Shown here: positions 7,522 to 15,880 of the stretch, piece after piece
Layout: the number at the start of each line of letters is the position of its first letter
Numbering within the stretch: the first letter of the stretch is position 1
Origin: CAYWBI01 sp964456445
GTDB taxonomy: Bacteria; Calditrichota; Calditrichia; Calditrichales; J004
Direction of reading: 5' to 3'
DNA: 18,808 nt
Assembly: GCA_964456445.1 (NCBI GenBank)
Contig: CAYWBI010000065.1
Coordinates: 1 to 18,808 of the forward strand
The notes under the pieces: generated by a model
Told to the model about the DNA's origin: nothing
Databases searched by the model: none
What the model saw: the letters and a program-made list of their open reading frames with translations, nothing else
Program-made: the position numbers and the translations under genes

Positions 7522-7602
7522 CGGAGGATGGAGGACTCGAACCCCCAAGCCCAACGGGCGACGGTTTTCAAGACCGCTGCATTACCATTCTGCCAATCCT
7601 CC
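7522..7602 (-). tRNA. tRNA-Ser (anticodon UGA)
   Basis: Class II tRNA read on the minus strand. Acceptor GGAGGAT pairs with ATCCTCC, discriminator G. The anticodon loop CTTGAAA gives UGA. The variable arm is GCCC-GTT-GGGC and the T-arm GGGGG-TTCGAGT-CCTCC. CCA is not encoded (the next bases read CAT), unlike in the neighbouring tRNA-Ser(GCU). Short D-loop and variable arm make it only 81 nt. It lies upstream of tRNA-Ser(GCU) in the same direction, probably co-transcribed through the 163-bp spacer. Confidence 0.95.
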
Positions 7603-7746
7603 ATATTTTAAAGAAAGGGAATTTAAGAAAGATATCAAAAGATGCCAAATATTTTAAAAACTAATATTAGCTTTTTTTTTAATTTCTGTTTATCAATTTG
7701 CCAAAAGTATCTTAAATTAGCCTTATTCATGCAACAAAGGAATTTT

Positions 7747-8313
7747 ATGTATATTATCATCGCCAGTTGTGCGGTCGTCGTACTTATGTTGCCCCTGGCA
7801 TTTTTTGCCTACCGGATGCATATTCCTATCTACATGACCGGGTATAAGATGCTGTTTTCCCACGGATTATTATTGTTGGGGCTGCTGATGGTCATCTGGG
7901 CGGTTCATTCCTTCCGCTTTATGGGGCAGGAGAGAAGCTGGCCCGTAACGGAAGGACGAATAATTTCTGCCTGCATAACCGGTGTCCGTGCACCGCATCC
8001 TGTTGTAAAATACAGCTATCGGGTTGGTGATACAGAGTATCAGGGCGTCTCTGATATGAATGCGCCGGGGTTTGGTACAAAATCGGCCCGCAGGCAGACA
8101 GCACGGGTTATCGTTAAACAAATTAAACCCGGCGCCGGGGTGCAGGTTCACTATAAACCGGACAAACCCGGAGAATCGGTTATACTTGTCCATCCCAAAT
8201 GGAATAATTATTTACAATATGGTGTTGGTATTATTTTTATTGCCCTGGCCCTGGCATTTGTCATTGCGGCTATATTTCAGCGCCGATTACTAAAAAAACA
8301 ATTGGATATTTAA
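7747..8313 (+). CDS. DUF3592 family membrane protein
   Basis: A 188-aa protein with two N-terminal hydrophobic segments (residues ~1-20 and ~38-58), a soluble middle domain and one C-terminal segment (~157-180). The middle domain, with WPVTEGRIISACI, VKYSYRVGDTEYQG and VHYKPDKPGESVIL, is the DUF3592 signature; its function is unknown. The start at 7747 is preferred because AAAGGA (7736-7741) lies five bases ahead; an in-frame ATG at 7642 would add a poorly conserved A/T-rich leader. Its stop overlaps the next gene's start as TAATG, so the DinG-type gene is probably translationally coupled to it. The link to DNA repair is unexplained and may be only positional. Confidence 0.8.
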   Translation: MYIIIASCAVVVLMLPLAFFAYRMHIPIYMTGYKMLFSHGLLLLGLLMVIWAVHSFRFMGQERSWPVTEGRIISACITGVRAPHPVVKYSYRVGDTEYQGVSDMNAPGFGTKSARRQTARVIVKQIKPGAGVQVHYKPDKPGESVILVHPKWNNYLQYGVGIIFIALALAFVIAAIFQRRLLKKQLDI

Positions 8314-11267
8314 TGGAAATACGTCAGGCACTTCTCAGGGAACTGGGCTTATCGGATTTTGTTGTTGTTGATCTGGAAACTACCGGTCTAAAACCGGACG
8401 AAGACCAAATCATAGAAATAGGGGCCATCCGTTTTAAAGATGGCCAGGAAGTGGACAGTATGGAGACGTTGATCAATCCGGGACGGGCTATACCAGATTT
8501 TATAACCCGTCTGACAGGGATTGGCAATGAGGATGTGCGGGACGCGCCTGTGATGAACGATGTTCTGCAAAAGTTAAAAATTTTTTTGGGCGATCTGCCT
8601 TTCGTTGGGCATCAGGTTAATTTTGACGCCTCGTTTATAGAGTATCAGTTCCGTACAGACCTCAATGATTTTAAGGGTTGGGACAATCCCGCCAGCCGGT
8701 TTAAATATTTTGGCAGCACCCGTTTGGACACCCTTTTCCTGGCCCGGATTCTTTTGCCCTTTTTGCCCCGGCTTCGTCTTGGCTATATCTCCGGTTTTTT
8801 TGGTATCGATCTGGAAAACGCACATCGTGCCAGTGATGACGCCCGTGCCACGGGACAGATATTTTTACAATTATTGGATCGTGCGCTGGCGCTGGACAAT
8901 GACATCATTTCCCAGATCATCTTCCTGCTTTTTGCAAATTCCAAACGTGCAAAATCTTTCTTCGTGCCGCTGTTAAAATTTAAACAGGAAAATAATTTTG
9001 ATATCCCGTCGCTTTCGATGGTTGATGATCTTAAGATGGCGCAGCAATATTATAATGTCCTTGGTGAGCGTTCATTAAACTCCGAAATGCAACAGGAAGA
9101 AAAAGAAGTAAATAACATTGACGTGGATACTGTTGCCCGTTTTTATGAGCCGGAAGGGGCGCTGTCGTCCGTAGTGGATAATTATGAATTTCGCGCGGAA
9201 CAGCAGGCGATGAGCCGTGAAGTTGCCAATGGCTTAAATAAGGCGGGTTTTGTTGTGGCAGAAGCTGGTACGGGCACGGGTAAATCCATGGCATATATGA
9301 TGCCCGCAGTGGAATGGGCCGTTTCAAATAGAGGCTTGGGACAACGCGTGGTTATATCCACAAATACAAAGAACCTGCAGGAGCAATTGTTTTTTAAAGA
9401 TGTGCCATCTTTGTTTAGCGCGCGCAACGGTGATTTTAAGGCCGTGCTTCTTAAAGGCCGTTCCAATTATCTGTGCCTGGATAAATGGAAAACGGTAATG
9501 ACGGATATAAATCAACGTTTGTCCCAGGATGAACGTTCACGTATTTTGCCATTGGTATTATGGGTGAAACAAACGCGTACCGGGGATATCGCAGAAAATG
9601 CTTCGTTTCAGTTGGCTAATAACCGCGGATTATGGCAAAAATTTATTGCCGAACCCTCCTATTGTCCCGGTAAAGCCTGTGCCTCCTATAAGGATTGCTT
9701 TCTGATGAAGGCCCGTGAGCATGCCCGTAACGCGGATTTGGTTATTGTAAATCACGCATTGCTTTTTTCCGATCTCGCCACGGGAAATTCGATTCTCGGG
9801 GAATTTCAAAACCTGATCATTGATGAAGCACATAATGTGGAAAAAACAGCTGCCAATCATTTGGGGACGCGTTTAAGCTTTTGGACCTTTAGAAATTTTT
9901 ATCATCGCTTGTATGAAGAAGAACCAAGGAAAACCGGGACTCTCTTACAGTTGGAATACCGTATTTCCAAAGGCAGGCCCGGCGGTGCGAATAAATCAAA
10001 AATCCAGGCGGTAAGTGGGAAGATTCGCAGCAACAGCATGCGTCTCAAGGAAAATGTACGCCAGTTTTACAATGATTTTTTTGCCTTTATGCGCGGTAAA
10101 GAAAATAATAATACCGATCTGGCCAAGGTGCGTTATTTTGCAAACCACCGCTTTCTGCGGGACAACCCGCAGCAGATTGACGAAATCCGTAAATCCTTAA
10201 GGGTGTTGCTGCGCCAAATAGCTGAACTGATCGATATACTCGTGGATTTAAAGCCGGGCCAATTCGAATTTCAGGATCAGATATACCGCGAAATGCAGGC
10301 GCTTGAGATGGATGCCCGTGTGTTGCTGGAAACCTTCGAATTTTGTATCGCCGCGGAAGAAAAACATTATGTCTATTGGTTAGAAGTGCCATCGGGTACG
10401 CGGAACATCGACGTTGTCATGAGCGCGGTTCCTTTGAAAATTGCAGATCTTCTGGAACAGAAATTATTCAGCCCCTTGCGTTTTGCGGCCATGACCTCGG
10501 CAACCCTTTCGGTAAATAATTCCTTTAAATATTTTGATCACCGTGTGGGTTTGGATCTGATAAAAGACAAAGCGGTGCGCGATAGTTATCATGGGTCGCC
10601 TTTTGATTTCCCGGAACAAATTTTTCTGGGCATCGCGGATTTTTTGCCCGATCCCCGCAATCAGGATTATGCGGCACAATTGTTTGAGCTGATCAGGGAT
10701 TTGCATGACAGCGAACGGCGTGGAACGATGGTGCTGTTTACCAGTTATTCGCTTCTTAATTGGATTTACACCGCTCTGAAACCTTATTGTGACGCCGAAC
10801 GGATTTTGCTGCTTGCACAGGGAAAAAACGGTAACCGCAGCAATTTAGTGCAGCAGTTTAAGGAAAATCCGGGCTCCATCTTGCTTGGTACGGACAGTTT
10901 TTGGGAAGGGGTGGATATCCCCGGCGAGGCCTTGCAAAATCTGATTATTCCCAAGCTTCCCTTTGATGTGCCGACCGAGCCGATTATTGCCGCACGTATG
11001 GAAGAGATAAAAGAGCAGGGGGGAAACCCGTTTTTTGAATACTCCGTACCCGAGGCCATTATAAAATTCCGCCAGGGTTTTGGGCGATTGATACGTGGCA
11101 AGGGCGATTTTGGTGCGGTTATCGCATGTGACAACCGTTTGAGTCGAATGCAATACGGAAGGCAATTTTTGAATAGCCTGCCTCTAAAGGCGAATGTCTT
11201 TTTTGATAAGACGGAAATGATTTCCGAGTTAGGCATCTGGTTTAAGACGAAAAATCAAAGCAAGTAA
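8313..11267 (+). CDS. dinG: exonuclease-helicase DinG (DnaQ-like exonuclease + XPD-like helicase)
   Basis: A 984-aa two-part enzyme. The N-terminal ~200 residues are a DEDDh 3'-5' exonuclease: D20-x-E22 (DLETTG), D105 in HQVNFDAS, and H171-x4-D176 (HRASDDA). The rest is a superfamily 2 XPD/DinG helicase: Walker A AEAGTGTGKS (316-325), DEAH at 504-507 and the arginine-finger motif QGFGRLIRG at 921-929. Four cysteines (C388 in NYLCLD; C451, C456, C462 in CPGKACASYKDC) sit where Fe-S helicases bind a 4Fe-4S cluster. Exonuclease-fused DinG is known from Gram-positives such as Staphylococcus aureus, whose version, as I recall, lacks the cluster; this one appears to have both. Likely role: unwinding of damaged or R-loop-containing DNA. 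Start overlaps the upstream stop (TAATG). Confidence 0.92.
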   Translation: MEIRQALLRELGLSDFVVVDLETTGLKPDEDQIIEIGAIRFKDGQEVDSMETLINPGRAIPDFITRLTGIGNEDVRDAPVMNDVLQKLKIFLGDLPFVGHQVNFDASFIEYQFRTDLNDFKGWDNPASRFKYFGSTRLDTLFLARILLPFLPRLRLGYISGFFGIDLENAHRASDDARATGQIFLQLLDRALALDNDIISQIIFLLFANSKRAKSFFVPLLKFKQENNFDIPSLSMVDDLKMAQQYYNVLGERSLNSEMQQEEKEVNNIDVDTVARFYEPEGALSSVVDNYEFRAEQQAMSREVANGLNKAGFVVAEAGTGTGKSMAYMMPAVEWAVSNRGLGQRVVISTNTKNLQEQLFFKDVPSLFSARNGDFKAVLLKGRSNYLCLDKWKTVMTDINQRLSQDERSRILPLVLWVKQTRTGDIAENASFQLANNRGLWQKFIAEPSYCPGKACASYKDCFLMKAREHARNADLVIVNHALLFSDLATGNSILGEFQNLIIDEAHNVEKTAANHLGTRLSFWTFRNFYHRLYEEEPRKTGTLLQLEYRISKGRPGGANKSKIQAVSGKIRSNSMRLKENVRQFYNDFFAFMRGKENNNTDLAKVRYFANHRFLRDNPQQIDEIRKSLRVLLRQIAELIDILVDLKPGQFEFQDQIYREMQALEMDARVLLETFEFCIAAEEKHYVYWLEVPSGTRNIDVVMSAVPLKIADLLEQKLFSPLRFAAMTSATLSVNNSFKYFDHRVGLDLIKDKAVRDSYHGSPFDFPEQIFLGIADFLPDPRNQDYAAQLFELIRDLHDSERRGTMVLFTSYSLLNWIYTALKPYCDAERILLLAQGKNGNRSNLVQQFKENPGSILLGTDSFWEGVDIPGEALQNLIIPKLPFDVPTEPIIAARMEEIKEQGGNPFFEYSVPEAIIKFRQGFGRLIRGKGDFGAVIACDNRLSRMQYGRQFLNSLPLKANVFFDKTEMISELGIWFKTKNQSK

Positions 11268-11304
11268 TTTTGACTTGTTTCATAATGGATGGGAAAGGGC
11301 TTAA

Positions 11305-12840
11305 ATGTCGAAAAAATTATTTATAGTAAATGAATTTGATTTCACGCTTGACCAGCTTGCGTCTTTTTTAAAAGATCGTCCGCAGGTTTCTTTAAGCGAG
11401 TCAGTTATAAAAAATATCGAAAAAGGCAATGCGGTTATACAACAGATTGTTGCCGGGAGGAAAGTGGTGTACGGGGTAACAACCGGCTTTGGTAAATTTG
11501 CCGATGTCCATATCCCGGCTGCGCAAACAAAGGAGCTTCAACGCAGGCTGGTCCTTAGCCATGCGGCGGGGGTGGGAGAACCTTTCGATGATGACATCGT
11601 TCGCCTTATGCTGTTATTAAAAATAAAAAATCTTTCCCATGGATATAGTGGTGTTCGACCACGCGTTGTAGAGCTTCTGGTTGATTTGCTCAATAAGGAT
11701 ATTTTGCCCATCATCCCGCAAAAAGGTTCTGTTGGGGCGAGCGGGGATCTGGCGCCGCTTGCCCATATGGCGCTTACCCTGCTTGGCGAAGGTGAGTGTT
11801 TTGTTTTTCAAAATGGGAACCGTCAAAAAGTAGCCGCGCATGAAGCGCTTAAGAATGCGGGGATAAAGCCATTACATTTGATGGAAAAAGAAGGCTTGGC
11901 CTTATTGAACGGTACACAGGCTATCCAGGCTTGCACCAATTTGGCATTGATCCGCGCCCGTAATCTTATCGAAAACGCAGATATTATCGCAGCGGCCTCA
12001 TTGGAAGGTTTGTTGGGCACACTCACTGCTTTTGATCCGCGTATTCAAAAGATCCGCCGCCACCCCGGGCAACAGACAAGTGCGGAAAATGTACTCAAAT
12101 ATCTAACCAACAGCTCTATAGTAGCCTCGCATAAATTCTCCAACCATCGGGTTCAGGACGCCTATTGCCTGCGCTGTATCCCCCAGGTACATGGCGCCGT
12201 GCGTGATGGTTTCGATTTTGTTTTATCCGTTTTTGAGAGGGAGATGAACGGTGTGACCGATAACCCGCTGGTGTTTCCTGAAAATGGCGACGTGTTGTCC
12301 GGTGGGAACTTTCACGGTGAACCGGTGGCCATGGCCGCGGATTATCTGTCTATTATTATGTCCGAGCTGGCCAGTATTTCGGAACGGCGAATCGAGCACA
12401 TGATGGACCCTTCCCTGAATGAATCGGTTGGTTTTCTTACCCAGGAAGGCGGGTTAAACTCCGGTTTTATGATTGCCCATGTAACCGCTGCTGCGCTGGT
12501 CTCGGAGAATAAAGTTCTGGCGCACCCAGCCAGTGTCGATTCCATCCCTACCTCCGCCAATAAAGAAGATCATGTTAGTATGGGCACCCACGCGGCGCGC
12601 AAAGCGCTGGAGGTTGTTACAAATGCCGAGACTGTCCTGGCCGTCGAACTGCTATGTGCCATGCAGGCGCTCGATCTGCGCAAACCGCTTGAACCTGCTC
12701 CATTGACCCGAAAAGTGCATGACCTGGTCCGCAAAGATATTGCCGAATGGAGTGAAGACCGCTTGATGTACCCGGATATAGAAAAGGCGCTAAGCTTTAT
12801 TCGAAATGGCGCCGTCGTTGGGGCCGTGAGAGACGAGTAG
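11305..12840 (+). CDS. hutH: histidine ammonia-lyase
   Basis: Deaminates L-histidine to urocanate, the first step of histidine degradation, as a cytosolic tetramer. Full length at 511 aa. The MIO cofactor precursor A145-S146-G147 lies in SVGASGDLAPL, the tyrosine-containing loop is at VVYGVTTGFG, and GNFHGEPVA, typical of HutH, is present. LSHAAGVGEP supplies the histidine found at the selectivity position of HAL rather than the phenylalanine of PAL. The Shine-Dalgarno GAAAGGG precedes the ATG. No hutU, hutI or hutG is nearby, so the rest of the pathway must be elsewhere or the enzyme works alone. It lies 37 bp after the DinG gene and may share its transcript. Confidence 0.95.
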   Translation: MSKKLFIVNEFDFTLDQLASFLKDRPQVSLSESVIKNIEKGNAVIQQIVAGRKVVYGVTTGFGKFADVHIPAAQTKELQRRLVLSHAAGVGEPFDDDIVRLMLLLKIKNLSHGYSGVRPRVVELLVDLLNKDILPIIPQKGSVGASGDLAPLAHMALTLLGEGECFVFQNGNRQKVAAHEALKNAGIKPLHLMEKEGLALLNGTQAIQACTNLALIRARNLIENADIIAAASLEGLLGTLTAFDPRIQKIRRHPGQQTSAENVLKYLTNSSIVASHKFSNHRVQDAYCLRCIPQVHGAVRDGFDFVLSVFEREMNGVTDNPLVFPENGDVLSGGNFHGEPVAMAADYLSIIMSELASISERRIEHMMDPSLNESVGFLTQEGGLNSGFMIAHVTAAALVSENKVLAHPASVDSIPTSANKEDHVSMGTHAARKALEVVTNAETVLAVELLCAMQALDLRKPLEPAPLTRKVHDLVRKDIAEWSEDRLMYPDIEKALSFIRNGAVVGAVRDE

Positions 12841-12885
12841 TCCCGGCCAACCATAGGTAACTATCCATGGTTCTGATGTTTGTAT
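12841..12885. other. small hairpin after hutH and target duplication of the next element
   Basis: AACCATAG and CTATccATGGTT (12849-12872) can form a stem with a 2-nt bulge, without a T-run, so it is at best a weak terminator. The bases GTAACTATCCATGGT inside it resemble the terminal repeat of the following element at about 10 of 14 positions. GTTTGTAT at 12878-12885 is the left copy of that element's direct repeat. Confidence 0.35.
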
Positions 12886-13075
12886 GTAACTATTCAGCTA
12901 AATGACGCTTTGTGTTCTAAATTATGACTTCAATGTTTACCGCCAAGTCGCTATGACGCTAAGATTTTTTTATGATTTTCTTTGCGTATTCGCGCCTTTG
13001 CGGTTATTTATAACGCATTATATGTCTGTAGGCTATCATGAATCCACTTTAGTTTTTATACAGCTGAATAGTAAC
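12886..13075. mobile_element. 190-bp MITE-like element with GTAA-type ends and 8-bp target duplication
   Basis: The ends GTAACTATTCAGCT (12886-12899) and AGCTGAATAGTAAC (13062-13075) are inverted repeats matching at 13 of 14 positions. Both are directly flanked by GTTTGTAT (12878-12885 and 13076-13083), a perfect 8-bp direct repeat. Ends starting GTAA with an 8-bp duplication are the pattern described for IS66-family elements. No transposase fits inside. The centre (about 12938-13006) is a second imperfect palindrome of ~30-bp arms beginning TACCGCCAAG and ending CTTTGCGGTTA, resembling a hairpin repeat I recall from many environmental genomes. IS66 ancestry is inference. Confidence 0.75.
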
Positions 13076-13157
13076 GTTTGTATAATAAATTATTGATGCG
13101 GGATTTTCGGCCGCCGCATTGCAAAACCTGAGAATAGGCGGCGCGGGCCATTGCCCT

Positions 13158-15572
13158 TCAGGCATATTTCTGTAACATTTTTTTAAGTTCTTCCTTTTTG
13201 AACGGCTTTGACAGGAAATCATCCATGCCGGTAGCGATGCATTTATCCTTCACCCCTTGCATGGCGTTTGCGGTAAGGGCAATTATTGGAATATGATTGT
13301 CTGCACTCTCTTTTTCCCTGATGCTGGTTGTGGCTTCATAACCGTCCATTTCGGGCATTTCCAGATCCATTAAAATAATATCAAAGGGTTGGGTTTGCCA
13401 GGCCTTTATGGCATCCTGACCATTTACGGCCACAGTAACCTGGCAACCAAATTTGCCCAGAATGTTTACCGCAACTTTTTGGTTGATCCGGTTGTCATCT
13501 GCGACAAGTATTTTAATGGTGGTCAGGAGTGATACCTTACGGACCTGACCGGATTTCTCAATAACAGCAACGGATGGTTTTATTGCACTGTCTGAAGAGG
13601 CCTTCCTGATTGTAAATGGGATGGTAAACCAAAAAGTTGACCCTAAACCCGGTTTGCTTTTTACCCCCATTTCACCATCCATCAATTCCGTTAAGTTTTT
13701 TGAAATGGCAAGCCCTAGACCGGACCCCCCGTATTTACGTGTGGTGGAAGAATCCGCCTGGGTAAAAGAATTGAATAAATTGTCAACCAAATGCGGATCA
13801 ATGCCGATGCCCGAATCGGTTACTTCAAATTTCAGTAGATGCCGTCCGGGGCTTTTGTTGATTTGCCTGACCGATAATTCCACGGAACCTTTATCCGTAA
13901 ATTTTATGGCATTTCCGATCAGGTTGGTAAGAATCTGCCGTAGGCGTACCTCATCGCCAATGACCATGGTAGGGACCTTTGTGCCTATTTTCCGGTTTAG
14001 CTTAATCGCTTTTTTACTTACATCTTTCTGGAAAAACTTTAGGGTATTGTCAATAAACTCATGCAGATCAAATTCCCGTTTTTCCAATACAATTTTTCCA
14101 GCTTCAATTTTTGAAAAATCCAATATATCATTAATAATCCGTAATAAAATATTTGCCGATTTGTGGATGATATCTGTATAGCCCCTTTGTTCTTCATCCA
14201 AAGAGGTATCTTCCAATAGTTCAATCATCCCCAGAACGCCATTCATGGGGGTACGTATTTCATGGCTCATGGATGCGAGGAACTCATCCTTCAGTTTGGA
14301 AACTTTTTCCGCATCCCGTTTTGCTTTTTTTAAATTTTGTTCGGCTTTTTTCTGAATGATGACGGTTGAAATTGTTTGGGCAAAATATTGCATTGTCTCA
14401 ACGTCTTCTTTTGTAAATGCAGTTGGATTCTTATAATCCTGAACGGCAATGATACCAAAAACTTTCTTGTCCGCCTTTAAGGGAACGCCCATCCAGCAGG
14501 CCGTTGGTTTTCCGATCGGGGAAACAAGCCCTGCTTCCTGCAGCAGCAAAAACTTTTCATCGTTTATAATAACCGGTTCGCCCTGCCGTCTTACATAGTC
14601 CGTTAATGATCCTTTTAACGCTCTCGCTGTTAGCGACCCCTGTTCGTATTCTTCGCCATAGATAACCGGGATGGTGTACAGACCGGTTTCCCCGTCGTAT
14701 AAAGACATAAAAAAATTTGTTGTATCAATGATAGGATGGATTTTATCGCGGATGGACTCGATCAATTCCTTTAAACTGGATGTATTATTTGCAGCATAGG
14801 AAATTTCAAATAATGTCCGTTGAAAACGTTCATTTTTTTTACGGGCGCTAATATCCCGTACGGTGGCCTGCAGAAGTGTTTTTCCTTCAATCTGAACACG
14901 TTTTAAAAGTACTTCCGCATCAAAAATGCTGCCGTCTGTCCGTTTATGTTGCCACTCAAACCGGTTGTCCCCGTTTAGATAGGCGGCTTTGATCTTTTCA
15001 TTGGACAAAGTCGTTGACAATGTGCCGTCATATTGATATATGGGCGATAGTTGGGAAGGATGATAAGTTATAAATTCTTCGATAGAAGAAACTTTAAACA
15101 AGTTTAAGGCGGATTGGTTGCAATCGACAAAACCTTTTTCATTCAATAACATAATTGCATCCGGAGCCGTATTGAACAAGGTCCTGAATTTTTCCTTGCT
15201 TTGATCTAACTGCTGGCTACGTTCCAGAACCTGTTCTTTCAGTTTCTTCTGGATAAGGGTCAGGTCCGCTTCGGTCTTTTTAAGTTTATGGATTTGGTTA
15301 GAGAGCGGCAAAAATGAAAAAAGGTAAAGAGCGGGGGCGAGCAGAATAGTTAACAGTGTTGCATCAATTATGGATTCATATAAATCCGGCAATTTTGGAA
15401 CCATCATAAAGGAGAACATGATCAACAGTTCGCCCAAAAAAACCGAAAGGGCAAGAAAAGTGATATGGCGTGCCGGCGATAATTTTCCACTGCGCTGAAG
15501 AGTTTCTTTGAGCGATTGCCTGCTTTTTCCGAAATTTTTTATCATGTCATACGCACTGTTTGAATTATGCAT
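13158..15572 (-). CDS. hybrid sensor histidine kinase (TM-PAS-GAF-HisKA-HATPase-REC)
   Basis: An 804-aa membrane-anchored signalling protein. Two hydrophobic segments (about 36-56 and 69-92) with only a short loop between are followed by a coiled coil (~93-120), a PAS domain (~125-240, KFRTLFNTAPDAIMLLNEKG) and a GAF domain (~255-405). The HisKA motif has H437 (MSHEIRTPMNG), and the HATPase shows its N box (LTNLIGNAIKF), GIGID and GGSGLGLAIS. The C-terminal receiver starts ILVADDN with phosphoacceptor D736 (LMDLEMPEMDG) and ends with the conserved K-P (SKPF). There is no large periplasmic sensor, so sensing is probably cytoplasmic through PAS/GAF. No Hpt domain and no partner regulator is adjacent, so it is an orphan whose output is not visible. 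The start at 15572 has only a weak AAGAAA ahead. Confidence 0.93.
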   Translation of the reverse strand: MHNSNSAYDMIKNFGKSRQSLKETLQRSGKLSPARHITFLALSVFLGELLIMFSFMMVPKLPDLYESIIDATLLTILLAPALYLFSFLPLSNQIHKLKKTEADLTLIQKKLKEQVLERSQQLDQSKEKFRTLFNTAPDAIMLLNEKGFVDCNQSALNLFKVSSIEEFITYHPSQLSPIYQYDGTLSTTLSNEKIKAAYLNGDNRFEWQHKRTDGSIFDAEVLLKRVQIEGKTLLQATVRDISARKKNERFQRTLFEISYAANNTSSLKELIESIRDKIHPIIDTTNFFMSLYDGETGLYTIPVIYGEEYEQGSLTARALKGSLTDYVRRQGEPVIINDEKFLLLQEAGLVSPIGKPTACWMGVPLKADKKVFGIIAVQDYKNPTAFTKEDVETMQYFAQTISTVIIQKKAEQNLKKAKRDAEKVSKLKDEFLASMSHEIRTPMNGVLGMIELLEDTSLDEEQRGYTDIIHKSANILLRIINDILDFSKIEAGKIVLEKREFDLHEFIDNTLKFFQKDVSKKAIKLNRKIGTKVPTMVIGDEVRLRQILTNLIGNAIKFTDKGSVELSVRQINKSPGRHLLKFEVTDSGIGIDPHLVDNLFNSFTQADSSTTRKYGGSGLGLAISKNLTELMDGEMGVKSKPGLGSTFWFTIPFTIRKASSDSAIKPSVAVIEKSGQVRKVSLLTTIKILVADDNRINQKVAVNILGKFGCQVTVAVNGQDAIKAWQTQPFDIILMDLEMPEMDGYEATTSIREKESADNHIPIIALTANAMQGVKDKCIATGMDDFLSKPFKKEELKKMLQKYA

Positions 15573-15880
15573 CTATTATCGTTTCTTAACACCAATATTG
15601 AACTAAATAAAGATGAAAAAGATATCGATGCTATTGAATGTTCCCTTTCTGGCATAATCGGTTCCTGTGCCTCATACTTAAATAGATGCGGGCCGTGCCT
15701 CACAAATTAGACAATTTTCCCCGCTCATAAGCTGCAATGACCTCTTCAATAAACAAATCCCTAACCGGACGTGTAGATTGTCTTTTGATAATTTGTCTGA
15801 AATGTGCTACATTTCCCTGCAAAAACTAAGCTGATTTTAGATACAATTTTTTAATCTATAAACAGGGAAAGCCATTTGAA
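15573..15880. other. divergent intergenic region between the sensor kinase and the RpiB-type gene
   Basis: About 308 bp holding upstream signals for both divergent genes. The clearest is a promoter facing the RpiB gene (15785-15813). On the minus strand, 15700-15822 is an open frame of 40 residues from a TTG, ending in a protein-like stretch (PVRDLFIEEVIAAYERG), without a ribosome binding site; it may be a gene remnant. Nothing else is evident. Confidence 0.4.
15785..15813 (+). promoter_or_regulatory. sigma70-like promoter upstream of the RpiB-type gene
   Basis: TTGATA (15785-15790) and TACATT (15808-15813) are separated by exactly 17 bp, about 70 bp ahead of the ATG at 15881. It would drive the RpiB-type gene and guaB together. 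If the organism uses a Bacteroidota-type sigma factor, this consensus would not apply. Confidence 0.4.

Noticed and set aside
11305..12840. Phenylalanine or tyrosine ammonia-lyase instead of HutH
   Set aside because: LSHAAGVGEP and GNFHGEPVA fit histidine ammonia-lyase, and the length (511 aa) is that of HutH.
12902..13096. 64-codon plus-strand ORF after hutH
   Set aside because: It lies almost wholly inside the 12886-13075 inverted-repeat element and simply translates its palindromes; no ribosome binding site or family resemblance.
13621..14181. 186-codon ORF opposite the sensor kinase
   Set aside because: Antisense to well-conserved HisKA/HATPase motifs; an open shadow frame.
15762..15770. 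TAACCGGAC, matching the inner end of the 18067-18330 element
   Set aside because: Only 9 bp, with no partner end or direct repeat nearby; likely chance or at most a decayed end.
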